In this document: positions 48,410-57,716 of the stretch, piece by piece
Numbering within the stretch: the first letter of the stretch is position 1
How the letters are laid out: each line of letters begins with the position of its first letter
NCBI RefSeq assembly: GCF_014199955.1
Contig: NZ_JACHOQ010000007.1
Coordinates: forward strand, 1-64,000
DNA: 64,000 nucleotides
DNA from: Brevundimonas aurantiaca
GTDB lineage: Bacteria > Pseudomonadota > Alphaproteobacteria > Caulobacterales > Caulobacteraceae
Direction of reading: 5' to 3'
Made by a program: the position numbers and the translations under genes
The notes under the pieces: model-generated
What the model saw: the letters and a program-made list of their open reading frames with translations, nothing else
Told to the model about the DNA's origin: nothing
Database searches by the model: none

Positions 48410-49780
48410 TCAGGCGGGCGTCTTCTCCTCAGCCGTCTTCTCCCGGGGCGTCTTCTCCAATGTGATCGTTTGGGTGTCGCCGCCGCGCCGCACCTCCAGG
48501 GCGACGGAGCCGGCTGCGGCCTCCAGCGCCCGAGCCGCCGCGCGGATGTCCGCCGTCGCAACGCCGTCGATGGCGAGGACCAGGTCGCCGGCCAGCAGTC
48601 CGGCCTGGGCGGCGGGCGTGCCGGCCTCGACGGCCGAAACCTGAACCTCGCCCTCCATGTCCCGCAGGGTGGCGCCATAGGCCAGGACGCGATCCGCGCC
48701 GACCTGGACCGGGGCCTCGACCGGCGGCTCGACGGCGAGGGCGGTCGTGGCCTCGCGCCCTCCGCGCAGATAGACGACGCTCAGGCTGGAGCCCGGCGCG
48801 GCGACGCCGACGGTGGCGTTGATGGAGCCGGCGTTGGCGACCGGTCGTCCCTGGAGGCGCAGGATGACGTCATCCTCGCGCAGGCCCGCGCGTTCGGCGG
48901 GCGAGCCGGGGGCCACGTCGGCCACCACGGCGCCGCGCACGATGCCCAGCCGCATGCGGCGCGCCTGCTCGGGCGTCAGGGAGGCGAAGATGGCTCCGGT
49001 CTCGCCGCGCTTGACCTCGCCCTGGGTGCGCAGCTGGTCGGCGACATAGAGCATGATGCGGGTGGGCACGGCGAAGGCGATGCCGTCATTGCCCCCGCCC
49101 ATGCCGCCCGACAGGATGGCGGTGTTGATGCCGATCAGCCGGCCCCGGCTGTCCAGCAGCGGCCCGCCCGAATTGCCCGAGTTCACGGCCGCATCGGTCT
49201 GGATATAGTCCTCCACCGCATCGCCCAGGCCCGATCGGTTCAGACCCGAGATCACCCCCATGGTCAGGGTCTGGTCCAGGCCCAGGGGGTAGCCGACGGC
49301 GAAGGCCAGGTCGCCGGTCCGCAGGGTGTCGGAATCCACCGTCTGCACCTGTTTCAGGTTCAGCGGCCGCCCGTCGGGCGTGATCCGCAGCACGGCGATG
49401 TCGGTGGCCTTGTCCGCCCCGACCAGGACGGCGTCGAACAGCCGGCCGTCGATCAGATCGACGGTGAATTTCCGCCCGTTCTCGACCACATGGTTGTTGG
49501 TGATCACCAGGCCCTGGGCCGCGTCGATGACGACGCCGGAGCCGGAGGCGTAGGGTTTGGGATCGTCCGCATCGGAACTGGGGCCGCGCGACTGGCCCAG
49601 GGTCGTCACCTTGACCACGGCCGGCAGCGAGCTTTCCAGACCTGCGGCGAAGCTGAAGACGCCGCGGCGCGCGTCATAGGGCAGGACGGTGGGCGCCGAC
49701 TGGGCCAGGACGGGGCCGGCGGCGGCCAAAAGGGCGGTCGCGACAGTCAGGGAGGCGGCGGCCGAAAAGCGAAGCGTCAT
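48410..49780 (-). CDS. HtrA/DegP-type periplasmic serine protease
   Basis: A 456-residue protein with a signal peptide (residues about 1-27, ending VLAQSA). The trypsin-like domain (about 45-245) has His97 in NNHVVENG, Asp127 in TDIAVLRI and Ser204 in GNSGGPLLD. Two PDZ domains follow (about 265-350 and 365-440). The C-terminus is charged and repetitive (EKTPREKTAEEKTPA). It degrades or refolds misfolded envelope proteins. Confidence 0.94.
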   Translation of the reverse strand: MTLRFSAAASLTVATALLAAAGPVLAQSAPTVLPYDARRGVFSFAAGLESSLPAVVKVTTLGQSRGPSSDADDPKPYASGSGVVIDAAQGLVITNNHVVENGRKFTVDLIDGRLFDAVLVGADKATDIAVLRITPDGRPLNLKQVQTVDSDTLRTGDLAFAVGYPLGLDQTLTMGVISGLNRSGLGDAVEDYIQTDAAVNSGNSGGPLLDSRGRLIGINTAILSGGMGGGNDGIAFAVPTRIMLYVADQLRTQGEVKRGETGAIFASLTPEQARRMRLGIVRGAVVADVAPGSPAERAGLREDDVILRLQGRPVANAGSINATVGVAAPGSSLSVVYLRGGREATTALAVEPPVEAPVQVGADRVLAYGATLRDMEGEVQVSAVEAGTPAAQAGLLAGDLVLAIDGVATADIRAAARALEAAAGSVALEVRRGGDTQTITLEKTPREKTAEEKTPA

Positions 49781-49939
49781 GGAATGTCCCTTGATCGAGC
49801 CCCGACCTTAGCCCGACTTGATCAAACTGACGATGGGCGCCGTCCCGATCGAAGGCCGTCGCGTCGGATCCGCGAAACAGGGCTTGCGCGGCGACCGTTC
49901 CCGCGTGACCATCGTCGGGCGAACACCGGGAGCCGCCGC

Positions 49940-50239
49940 ATGAGCCAGACGACGATCGACCGCGCCCGCCGGTGCTCGACGCCGTTCGACCGTCTGTTCC
50001 GCGATCATCCGCGCGAGGTGGGCGAGACCTATTTCCAGCACATGGCCGCCTCGGGCGGTTTCGGTTTCCGCCTGCTGCGGCTGGCGGGCGCCGCCTTCGC
50101 CCACGCCCTGGTTCCGGGCGTGCACAAGACCACCGTCTCCACCGCCATCCGGGGCATGGCCCAGGAGATGGGCGGCCGGGCGGAGGAGGCGAAACAGAGC
50201 CGGATGCGCGACGCCGGGGTCTGGGACGTGGGGCTTTAG
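49940..50239 (+). CDS. DUF6356 family protein
   Basis: A 99-residue protein with the DUF6356 pattern: FRDHPREVGETYFQHMAAS followed by a hydrophobic stretch (FGFRLLRLAGAAFAHALVPG) and a basic C-terminal part. It is probably a small membrane-associated protein; function unknown. The ATG at 49940 was chosen inside a long compositional frame because it gives the family N-terminus. Confidence 0.8.
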   Translation: MSQTTIDRARRCSTPFDRLFRDHPREVGETYFQHMAASGGFGFRLLRLAGAAFAHALVPGVHKTTVSTAIRGMAQEMGGRAEEAKQSRMRDAGVWDVGL

Positions 50240-50319
50240 GGCGCTCCGACCGGCCCGGTCATGCAATTGCCGGGGTTTGTGCTATAGAGGCGGGCTAAAC
50301 CGCATCCAGGATCGCCGCC

Positions 50320-51480
50320 TTGAGCATTACGCTCGATCTTTCCCGTGTCTCGAACGCGCCCGCTGTGAAGGCCCCCGTCAACCTGTCCGGTCTGACGCGG
50401 GCCGGCCTGCGCCAGGCCCTGATCGATGCGGGCGTCTGCCCGCCTGAAAAGGCCAAGATGCGCGCCAGCCAGGTGTGGAGCTGGATCCACCACTACGGCG
50501 TCACCGACTTCGCGGCCATGTCGAACGTCGCCAAGGACATGCAGGCCAGGCTGGCCGAGCATTTCACCCTGACCCGGCCCGAGATCGTGGAACGCCAGGT
50601 GTCCAAGGACGGCACGCGCAAATGGCTGATCCGCACCGCCCCGGGCATCGAGATCGAGACGGTCTACATCCCCGACGTGGGCCGGGCCGGAGCGCTTTGC
50701 GTGTCCAGCCAAGTCGGCTGCACCCTGAACTGCACCTTCTGCCACACCGGAACCCAGAAGCTGGTCCGCAACCTGACCGCCGCCGAGATCGTGGCCCAGG
50801 TCCAGGTGGCCCGCGACGACCTGGAGGAATGGCCGTCGCCCAAGGAAGACCGCCGCCTGTCCAACATCGTCTTCATGGGCATGGGCGAGCCGCTCTATAA
50901 TCTCGACAACGTCTCGGACGCGATCGACATCATCTCGGACAACGAGGGGATCGCCATTTCGCGGCGGCGGATCACCGTCTCGACCTCGGGCGTCGTGCCG
51001 ATGATCCCCGAGCTGGGCGAGCGGACCGGGACCATGCTGGCCATCAGCCTGCACGCCACCAACGACCCGCTGCGCGACGTCCTGGTGCCGCTGAACAAGA
51101 AATATCCGCTGGACCAGCTGATGGCCGCCATCCGCGCCTATCCGGGCCTGGGCAACGCCAAGCGGGTGACGTTCGAATATGTCATGCTGAAGGGCGTCAA
51201 CGACAGCCCCGAGGAGGCGCGCGCCCTGGTCAAGCTGATCCAGGGCATACCGGCCAAGGTTAACCTGATCCCTTTCAACCCCTGGCCCGGCACGGACTAT
51301 CAGTGCTCGGACTGGAAGACGATCGAGGCCTTCGCCGCCATCCTGAACCGCGCCGGCTACGCCAGCCCCATCCGCACCCCCCGCGGCCGCGACATCCTGG
51401 CCGCCTGCGGCCAGCTGAAGTCCGAAAGCGAGAAGCTGCGGGCGAGCGCAATCAGGAAGGCGGAGCAGGCGGCGGCGTGA
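50320..51480 (+). CDS. rlmN: 23S rRNA/tRNA (adenine-C2)-methyltransferase RlmN
   Basis: A 386-residue radical-SAM methyltransferase with the CxxxCxxC cluster motif ([14 protein letters not shown]), [26 protein letters not shown] and the C-terminal catalytic Cys region. It methylates A2503 of 23S rRNA and A37 of some tRNAs. TTG start with AGGA 8 bases upstream. Confidence 0.95.
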   Translation: MSITLDLSRVSNAPAVKAPVNLSGLTRAGLRQALIDAGVCPPEKAKMRASQVWSWIHHYGVTDFAAMSNVAKDMQARLAEHFTLTRPEIVERQVSKDGTRKWLIRTAPGIEIETVYIPDVGRAGALCVSSQVGCTLNCTFCHTGTQKLVRNLTAAEIVAQVQVARDDLEEWPSPKEDRRLSNIVFMGMGEPLYNLDNVSDAIDIISDNEGIAISRRRITVSTSGVVPMIPELGERTGTMLAISLHATNDPLRDVLVPLNKKYPLDQLMAAIRAYPGLGNAKRVTFEYVMLKGVNDSPEEARALVKLIQGIPAKVNLIPFNPWPGTDYQCSDWKTIEAFAAILNRAGYASPIRTPRGRDILAACGQLKSESEKLRASAIRKAEQAAA

Positions 51481-51913
51481 GCGGCCTGTAACTACGCCTC
51501 CAAATGATCCATCCGGCCAGCCCGCCTGGGATCGCCAACAGTGGGGCGGCTAATTCCGTGCCCGGGGCAAGAAGCCGAAAGACGATTGCGCCCGCGATAA
51601 CGCTTTCGATTGCGGCCGTAATCGAGAAGGCGCCTACGCTGGTTCGGCCTGAATTATGCAGAATCCACCAAGTTGGAATTCCGACGACGATCAGGCCAAC
51701 AAGATAGACCGGGAAAGAGATTATGAAGCCGTAGAGGGCTGCGAGCAGCCCGAACAGAAGTCCCCCGCCCAGGGCGTTGCCCAAGCCAGTTTCGCCGGGC
51801 GAAACGATTATGCTGATCCACATTCCTATGGCCGACATTCCAGCTGTGGTGCTTGCGGCAAGGACGTTTGCAATGATGAGCGTACCAAGCCGATCCGACA
51901 TCGACTTGATCAT
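51452..51913 (-). CDS. Hypothetical membrane protein
   Basis: A 153-residue protein that I do not recognise, with four to five hydrophobic segments ([11 protein letters not shown]..., [54 protein letters not shown]). Its 3' end overlaps rlmN by 29 bases on the other strand. The ATG overlaps the stop of the desaturase-like gene (ATGA), so it is probably co-translated with it. Base composition is lower-GC than rlmN. Confidence 0.7.
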   Translation of the reverse strand: MIKSMSDRLGTLIIANVLAASTTAGMSAIGMWISIIVSPGETGLGNALGGGLLFGLLAALYGFIISFPVYLVGLIVVGIPTWWILHNSGRTSVGAFSITAAIESVIAGAIVFRLLAPGTELAAPLLAIPGGLAGWIIWRRSYRPLTPPPAPPS

Positions 51914-52821
51914 ATCTTAGCCACAACTCTGTTTAGAGGTCTCGGACCCATGCTTTCCGGCGTCCGCACATCCCAGGCCAGACCCAGCCGTTCCAGCAAT
52001 TGAATGAACCGGAACCCCCAGTCGCTCTGGCCCGGGTAGAGGCCGATCTTCGCCGAGCCGGGATAGGCGTGGTGGTTGTTGTGCCAGGCCTCGCCCATGG
52101 TGGGGATGGCGGCCCAGGGGACGTCATGGGCCTGGACGCCCGCCTCGCGCACCAGCCAGGTTTGCGGACCGCGACGGTGGGCCAGATGGCCGACGAACCA
52201 GTGGCCGATGACGCTGGCCGAGACCCGGGCGCAGACGCCCCAGACCACGAAACCCCAGCCGCCCATCAGCCACAGCGCCGCCGCGACAGGAAGCTGTTGC
52301 AGCATCCAGGTCCGTTCCAGGAACCGATAGAAGGGATCGCGGCCGATCCGGCCCAGCTCGAACTGGGGCGGCCGTTCCAGCACCAGCCGGCAGTGCATCT
52401 GCCACCAGGCGTCGACCGCCATCGGCCGCCGGTGCGCCAGATAGTCGTGACAGTCGGTCTGGCGCTGGGCCCAGTCGCGGATGTCGTGGGTGCGGATCAT
52501 CCAGAAGGGGCCGCTCATGCCGACCAGGGTCCCGAACCAGGCCAAGACGCGCTCCAGCCACAGCGGGCAATCGAAGCTGCCGTGGATCAGCCGACGGTGA
52601 AATCCGACCGAATGGCCCAGCAGAAGCGTCGTCCCTGTCACGACGACGAAGACTGCGACAGCGGCGAGGCTGAAGGTCTTGGCGCCGAAGATCAGGGCGG
52701 CGGCCAACATGGCGCCGTTCCACAGCGAGTGACGCGGGTCCCAGACGACACGGCCTTCGATCGGGCTGCAGCCGGGCGTCTCGACGAGACTGTTCACGGC
52801 GCAGGGATCAGCGTGGTCCAT
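51910..52821 (-). CDS. Fatty-acid desaturase-like membrane protein
   Basis: A 303-residue integral membrane protein of the acyl-CoA desaturase family. Box 1 is GHSVGFHRRLIHG (HxxxxH about residues 70-75) and box 3 is WHNNHHAYPGSA. The second box, usually HxxHH, reads THDIRDW and lacks the paired His. Start: ATG at 52821 has GGGAGG 5 bases upstream; a TTG further out is not credible. Divergent from an ArsR regulator with paired repeats between them. Confidence 0.85.
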   Translation of the reverse strand: MDHADPCAVNSLVETPGCSPIEGRVVWDPRHSLWNGAMLAAALIFGAKTFSLAAVAVFVVVTGTTLLLGHSVGFHRRLIHGSFDCPLWLERVLAWFGTLVGMSGPFWMIRTHDIRDWAQRQTDCHDYLAHRRPMAVDAWWQMHCRLVLERPPQFELGRIGRDPFYRFLERTWMLQQLPVAAALWLMGGWGFVVWGVCARVSASVIGHWFVGHLAHRRGPQTWLVREAGVQAHDVPWAAIPTMGEAWHNNHHAYPGSAKIGLYPGQSDWGFRFIQLLERLGLAWDVRTPESMGPRPLNRVVAKI

Positions 52822-52843
52822 GTCGGCCTCCCTTCGTAGGTAA

Positions 52844-52860
52844 TTAGGCAATCACTTAAA
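52844..52860. promoter_or_regulatory. Operator-like repeat, copy 1
   Basis: TTAGGCAATCACTTAAA, matching 14 of 17 positions with copy 2 at 52887-52903. It lies between the divergent desaturase-like and ArsR genes, 23 bases upstream of the desaturase ATG. Confidence 0.6.
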
Positions 52861-52886
52861 CATTGAAATGACCCGCTGGCAAGCGC

Positions 52887-52903
52887 TTAGCAAATCGCTT
52901 AAA
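52887..52903. promoter_or_regulatory. Operator-like repeat, copy 2
   Basis: TTAGCAAATCGCTTAAA, an imperfect dyad (TTAGC with GCTTAA) and a direct repeat of copy 1 with 43 bases between starts, about four helical turns. It lies 8 bases before the ArsR-type gene ATG, so binding would block its own expression. Confidence 0.6.
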
Positions 52904-52911
52904 TACCGCCC

Positions 52912-53244
52912 ATGCAACGCGTGTTCGAAGCCCTTTCCAGTCCCGTCCGCCGCAAGATCTTGGCCTATCTGGCCCACGCGGACCTGACCGCCGGGGAGAT
53001 TGCGGCCAAGTTCGAGATCTCCAAGCCGGCGGTGTCCCAACACCTGTCGGTGCTCGAGGTCGCGGGTCTGGTGACCAGCGAGAAGAAGGGCCAGTACGTC
53101 CATTACAGCTTGGCGCCGGACCAGTTGACCAACACCCTGAACGGCTATGTCCAGGAGGTGTGCCCGGTCGCCAAGCCGTTGAAACGCGAGAGCGCGGCCC
53201 TGGCCAAGGCGCGCGCGAACAAGCCGGATGACGCAGGCCTGTAA
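52912..53244 (+). CDS. ArsR-family winged-helix regulator
   Basis: A 110-residue ArsR/SmtB-type repressor with winged HTH (about residues 1-75, SSPVRRKILAYLAHADLTAGEIAAKF in two parts, SKPAVSQHLSVLEVAGLV recognition helix). The metal-binding ELCVC box of ArsR is absent; a single Cys occurs near residue 84. It probably senses something other than metal and controls the divergent desaturase-like gene. Confidence 0.88.
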   Translation: MQRVFEALSSPVRRKILAYLAHADLTAGEIAAKFEISKPAVSQHLSVLEVAGLVTSEKKGQYVHYSLAPDQLTNTLNGYVQEVCPVAKPLKRESAALAKARANKPDDAGL

Positions 53245-53313
53245 TCTTTCGTCACAAGGTGTTGCTTCGCCGCGCTTGCGGATTGGGGCGGCAATCGGGC
53301 AAGGCGTAGAGAC

Positions 53314-53754
53314 ATGGACCCCTCACTGACGAACGTCCTGTCGAGCGCCGAGGTGCAGGCTTTCGCCTCGGGCTTTCCGGTCATGGTCACGCACCTGATC
53401 GTGACCCTGCTGCTGCTGGCGGCGGGGGCGACGGTCTACGCCCTGCTGACGCCGTGGAAGGAGATCGCCCTGATCCGCGAGGGCAATCCGGCGGCGGCGG
53501 TGGCCTTCGCGGGAATTCTGGTGGGTCTGGCCATTCCGCTGGCGGTGTCCCTGTCGGTCTCGACCTCGGTGCGGGACGTGGCCATCTGGGGCGTGGCGAC
53601 CCTGGTGCTGCAGCTGCTGGCCTTCCGGATCGTCGACCTGATGCTGCACGGCCTGCCGCAGCGGATCAAGGACGGCGAGGTTGCGGCCTCGGTGGTCCTG
53701 GTGGGGGCCAAGCTGGCGACCGCCCTGATCCTGTCGGCCGCCCTGACCGGCTGA
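53314..53754 (+). CDS. DUF350 family membrane protein
   Basis: A 146-residue inner-membrane protein with four hydrophobic segments in the DUF350 arrangement (two repeated hairpins: VMVTHLIVTLLLLAAGATVY and AAVAFAGILVGLAIPLAVSLS, then WGVATLVLQLLAFRIVDLML and AASVVLVGAKLATALILSA). Function unknown. It is followed after 19 bases by a protease gene. Confidence 0.87.
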   Translation: MDPSLTNVLSSAEVQAFASGFPVMVTHLIVTLLLLAAGATVYALLTPWKEIALIREGNPAAAVAFAGILVGLAIPLAVSLSVSTSVRDVAIWGVATLVLQLLAFRIVDLMLHGLPQRIKDGEVAASVVLVGAKLATALILSAALTG

Positions 53755-53773
53755 GCGGCGAACGGATCGCGTC

Positions 53774-54604
53774 ATGCAATTCCCCCGCCTGCCGGACTGG
53801 GCCATCTACGGAGCGGTGGCGGGCGTGCTGCTGGCGGTGTCGCTGGGCCGGCGCGAAAACGCCGACGCCCCGCCCGCCCCGCCGCCGCCCGACGAGATCG
53901 AGGGCGCCCTGCTGGGCCCCATCACCCCCTTCGACACAGCCGTCACCCTGGACGCGCCGGACACGCCCTTTACGCCGAAATCCGGCACCGCCTTTTCGAT
54001 CGCCGGGCGCGGTCGCTGGGTCACGGCCCGCCATGTGGTGGAGGGCTGTCGTCGGCCGGCCCTGGTGGTGGGCGGCGGCCGGGCGGTGGCGGCCGACGTG
54101 CGCCTGGCCCCCCGGGCCGACGTGGCCCTGCTGCTCACCGAAGGCGGGCCGCCCGCCCTGCCGGTCGCGGTCCAGGCCCCGCTGCGCAAGGGCCAGCGCG
54201 CCTTTCACCCCGGCTTTCCCCAGGGGCGGGCGGGCGAGGTGACCTCGCGCCTGCTGGGGCGCGAGACCCTGAAGGTGTTCGGACGCGGCGCCCATGACGA
54301 ACCGGTTCTGGCCTGGGCCGAGGTCGGGCGCACCGACGGGCTGGAGGGGACCCTGTCGGGACTGTCGGGCGCGCCGGTGATGGACGGGCGCGGGCGGGTG
54401 CTGGGCGTCACCATCGCCGAGGCGCCGCGCCGGGGCCGGATCTACACCACGGCCCCTGAATCCTTCGCCCCCGCCATTCGCGGCGAACAGCGGGCGGACG
54501 AGGCGGCGCTGGGCGAGCCGGTGACCATCGACAACTACGGCCGGGTCGCGGATGCGCTGAGGCGCGATCTGCGGGTGGCGCAGGTGGTGTGTCTGTCGGT
54601 TTGA
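53774..54604 (+). CDS. Membrane-anchored trypsin-like serine protease
   Basis: A 276-residue protein with one N-terminal membrane anchor (about residues 9-25) and a Pro-rich linker (DAPPAPPPPDE). The trypsin-fold triad is visible as His87 in TARHVVEG, Asp116 in RADVALLL and Ser198 in LSGLSGAPV. No PDZ domain follows, unlike HtrA. The active part should face the periplasm. It probably forms an operon with the DUF350 gene. Confidence 0.85.
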   Translation: MQFPRLPDWAIYGAVAGVLLAVSLGRRENADAPPAPPPPDEIEGALLGPITPFDTAVTLDAPDTPFTPKSGTAFSIAGRGRWVTARHVVEGCRRPALVVGGGRAVAADVRLAPRADVALLLTEGGPPALPVAVQAPLRKGQRAFHPGFPQGRAGEVTSRLLGRETLKVFGRGAHDEPVLAWAEVGRTDGLEGTLSGLSGAPVMDGRGRVLGVTIAEAPRRGRIYTTAPESFAPAIRGEQRADEAALGEPVTIDNYGRVADALRRDLRVAQVVCLSV

Positions 54605-54615
54605 GGCTTTCGTCT

Positions 54616-54754
54616 CCTCCCCATGAAATGGGGAGGGGGACCGCGCGAAGCGTGGGGGAGGGGTTGTCAACGCCGCACCGACCGTAATGATGCGGAAAGA
54701 ACCCTCCGTCACGACGCGAAGAGCGTCGCGCCACCTCCCCGCAGAGCGGGGAGG
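54616..54754. repeat. Hairpin-bounded intergenic repeat element
   Basis: The left end is an inverted repeat CCTCCCCAT/ATGGGGAGG with a GAA loop; the right end is CCTCCCCGC/GCGGGGAGG with an AGA loop. Between them lie about 97 bases with further short palindromes (GACGCGAAGAGCGTC). It sits between convergent genes. The design resembles REP/MITE-like elements common in Caulobacterales intergenic DNA. Confidence 0.7.
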
Positions 54755-54771
54755 AGACATGATGACTGCGC

Positions 54772-57639
54772 CTACTTCAGCGAACCGCTGTTGAGGTTCA
54801 GTTCGCTCGCCTCGATGACCTCCAGGTTCGGGTGTTTGGCCCGCAGGGCGTCGAGGAACAGCGACCCGTCGCCGACGATCACCAGGCTGGCGCGATTGAC
54901 CGGCAGGTGTTCGGCGAAGGCGGCCTGGACCTGTTCGGGGGTGACGGCGCGGACGCGGCCGGCGTAGTCGGCCAGATCGCTCATCGGCAGGTCGTAGAGG
55001 GCCAGGTTGGCGACCAGGGCGCCCAGGCCGTCGACCGTCTCCAGCGAGCGGCCGAAGCCGCCGATCAGGGTGGCCCGGCGCGGCGCCAGGTCGGCCTGGG
55101 TCGGGGTTTCCGCGCCCAGTTTGGCGATCTCGGCCAGGATCAGATCGGCCACCTCATCGGCGGTCTCGTTCTTGGTCTGGGTCGAGGCGGTGAACAGGCC
55201 CGCATCGGCGCGCGCGCCCAGGGAGGAGCCGGCGCCGTAGGACAGGCCGCGCTTGATGCGGATCTCCTGGTTCAGCCGCGACGAGAAGCCCCCGCCCAGC
55301 AGGGTGTTGCCCAGGGTGAGCGGGAAATAGTCGGCGTCGGTGCGCGACACGCCGCGAATGGCGGCGACGACCGCAGCCTGACCCGCGCCCGGTTGGTTCA
55401 CCACGACGATGCGCGGGGCCAGGGCCTGACCGGCCGGGTTGGCGACAGGCGCGGCCGCCTGTCCCTCCGGACGCCAGTCGCCGAACGCCTGCTGCGCCAG
55501 GGCGCGGGCGGCGGCGGGGGTGATGTCGCCCGAGAAGACCAGGGTGGCGTCCGAGGGGCGATAGCGGGCGGCGTGGAAGGCGGCGACGTCCGCCGGGGTG
55601 ATGACGGGCACCGACTGGACCGTGCCCGAGCCCGGCGCCCCATAGGGGGCGTCGCCATAGACGACCCGGCCCACGGCCTGGCCGGCGATCGAGCCCGGCT
55701 GGCTGAGGGCGACGCGAAGATTGTCCAGGGTCTGGGCCTGCTGGCGCTCAAGCTCCTCGGCGGCGAAGGTCGGGTTCTTCACCAGATCGGCCATCAGGGC
55801 GACCGTCGCGGGGAAGGCGTTGGCCGGGGCGTTGGCGTAGACATTGGTGAAGTCCACCCCGGCGCCCGCGCCGATCGAGGCGCCCAGCTGTTCGATCTCG
55901 GTGGCGATCTCGGGCGCCGACTTGGTCTTGGTGCCCTGGGTCAGAAGGGCGGCGGTCATCGCGGCGATTCCGGCCTTGCCCGCCGGGTCGTCGGACGAGC
56001 CGGCGTCGAAGCTGAGGCGGGCCGAGACCAGAGGCACGCCGTCGGTCGGGGCCACCAGGACGCGCAGGCCGTTGTCCAGGCGGAAGTCGGCGACGGCGGG
56101 GGTGGCCGGGGCCACTTCCGCGCCGGGCTGCGGCAGGGGCGTGCGCTGGGCTTCCGGCAGCAGGACCGCCGGGGTTCCGGCCGGGGCCAGATCGGCGACC
56201 TTGACCGGAGCATCCACGTTCATCTTCTGCACCGAAGGCGGGTTCTGTTCGTCGGCGGGCAGATAGCGGATCGTCGACTGGCGCTGGGGCGTCAGATATT
56301 TGCGGGCGACGCGCTGGACGTCGGCGACGGTGACGGCCTGGATCTGGGCGATCTCGCGGTCGGCGGCGGCGGCGTCGCCGGTGTTGATCAGGGCGAAGCC
56401 CAGCGCCGAGGCGCGGTCGTCCACCGTCTCGCGATTGCGCAGGGCGTCGGCGACGATCTCGTTCTTGGCCTCGGTCAGTTCGGCGGCGGTGACGGGGGCG
56501 TCGCGCAGCTTGGCGATCTCGGCGTTCAGGGCGGCGATCCCTTCGTCCGCCGTATGACCCTGGGCCATGATGGCCAGGGCGGTCAGATTGCCGGCCTGCT
56601 GGGCGAAGTCGGGGGTCGAGCCGATCTGGGCGGCGATCTGCTGATCATAGACCAGGGAACGATACAGGCGGCTCGATTCACCGGTGGACAGTATGCCGTC
56701 CAGCACGGTCAGGGCGGCGCGGTCGGCGTCGGCGTATTTGACCGTCGGCCAGCCGATCACCACGGCGGGCAGGGGGACGTTGGGCGCATAATAGGTGACG
56801 TCGCGCGGCCCGGTCGGCTCGGGCTCGGCCACATTGTTGGTCGGCAGCGGCGTCGCCGGGTTCTTCAGCGGGACGAAATACTGATCGATCCAGCGGTCCA
56901 GCTGGGCCTGGTCGAAATTGCCGGCCACGATCAGATAGGCGTTGTCGGGCCGGTAGTAGGTGGCGTGGAAACGCAGGACGTCGTCCAGGGACGAGGCGTT
57001 CAGCTCCTCGATCGAGCCGATGCCGGGACGGCGATAGGGGCTTTCCTGATACAGGGTCTCGGGCACGAACAGGCCGAACAGACGGCCATAGGGGTTGGCC
57101 AGGATGCGCTGGCGATATTCTTCCTTCACCACGTCGCGCTCGGCGACGAAGGTCGGCTCGTCCACGACCAGGGAGCCCATCCGCTCGGCCTCGGCGAACA
57201 GCATGCGCTGGAGGTGGTTGGCGGGGACAGTCTCGAAATAGGCGGTGGTGTCGTCGGCGGTGAAGGCGTTGTTCGATCCGCCCACATCCTCGGTCAGCCG
57301 GTCGAAGGTCTCGGGCGGCAGGTTCTTGGTCGCCTTGAACATCAGATGTTCGAACAGATGGGCGAAGCCCGAGCGGCCGGCCGGATCGTCCTTGGACCCG
57401 ACCTTGTACCAGACCTGAACCGTCACGTTCGAGGTGTCGGCGTCGCGGGCGGTGTAGACTTCCAGCCCGTTCGGCAGGACGCGCTTGGTGAAGCCCAGGG
57501 GCGGGACGACCACGCCCTGCTGGGCCTGGGCGGCGACAGGCGCAGGCGCGAGTGCGGCGGCCGGCGCTGCGAAGGCGGGCGCGGCGAGGCCCAGCAGCAG
57601 GGCCGAGGCGGCGACGGTGGCGGTGAGGCGAAATTTCAT
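54772..57639 (-). CDS. M16-family zinc metallopeptidase, two-module
   Basis: A 955-residue periplasmic protein with a signal peptide (residues about 1-24, ending AFA). The N-terminal M16 module has the inverted zinc motif HLFEH (94-98) and a downstream Glu in ERDVVKEEY. The C-terminal M16 module (about residues 510-940) lacks HxxEH and is structural. The pair should close as a clamshell over short peptides. Full length for pitrilysin-like bacterial proteins. Confidence 0.93.
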   Translation of the reverse strand: MKFRLTATVAASALLLGLAAPAFAAPAAALAPAPVAAQAQQGVVVPPLGFTKRVLPNGLEVYTARDADTSNVTVQVWYKVGSKDDPAGRSGFAHLFEHLMFKATKNLPPETFDRLTEDVGGSNNAFTADDTTAYFETVPANHLQRMLFAEAERMGSLVVDEPTFVAERDVVKEEYRQRILANPYGRLFGLFVPETLYQESPYRRPGIGSIEELNASSLDDVLRFHATYYRPDNAYLIVAGNFDQAQLDRWIDQYFVPLKNPATPLPTNNVAEPEPTGPRDVTYYAPNVPLPAVVIGWPTVKYADADRAALTVLDGILSTGESSRLYRSLVYDQQIAAQIGSTPDFAQQAGNLTALAIMAQGHTADEGIAALNAEIAKLRDAPVTAAELTEAKNEIVADALRNRETVDDRASALGFALINTGDAAAADREIAQIQAVTVADVQRVARKYLTPQRQSTIRYLPADEQNPPSVQKMNVDAPVKVADLAPAGTPAVLLPEAQRTPLPQPGAEVAPATPAVADFRLDNGLRVLVAPTDGVPLVSARLSFDAGSSDDPAGKAGIAAMTAALLTQGTKTKSAPEIATEIEQLGASIGAGAGVDFTNVYANAPANAFPATVALMADLVKNPTFAAEELERQQAQTLDNLRVALSQPGSIAGQAVGRVVYGDAPYGAPGSGTVQSVPVITPADVAAFHAARYRPSDATLVFSGDITPAAARALAQQAFGDWRPEGQAAAPVANPAGQALAPRIVVVNQPGAGQAAVVAAIRGVSRTDADYFPLTLGNTLLGGGFSSRLNQEIRIKRGLSYGAGSSLGARADAGLFTASTQTKNETADEVADLILAEIAKLGAETPTQADLAPRRATLIGGFGRSLETVDGLGALVANLALYDLPMSDLADYAGRVRAVTPEQVQAAFAEHLPVNRASLVIVGDGSLFLDALRAKHPNLEVIEASELNLNSGSLK

Positions 57640-57716
57640 GCGGGTCTCCAGGCCCGGAGCGCCGGGCGATGAGACCGTATCAGCCCTCGGCTGACATGCA
57701 CCTTACCGAGCTGTAA

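Noticed and set aside
48290..50239. 649-codon plus-strand frame
   Set aside because: Antisense to the HtrA gene for most of its length; only the last 99 codons (DUF6356, from 49940) are kept.
54832..57672. 946-codon plus-strand frame
   Set aside because: It is the antisense of the M16 peptidase, with Gly/Arg/Asp/Val-rich composition and no motif; a product of high GC at third positions.
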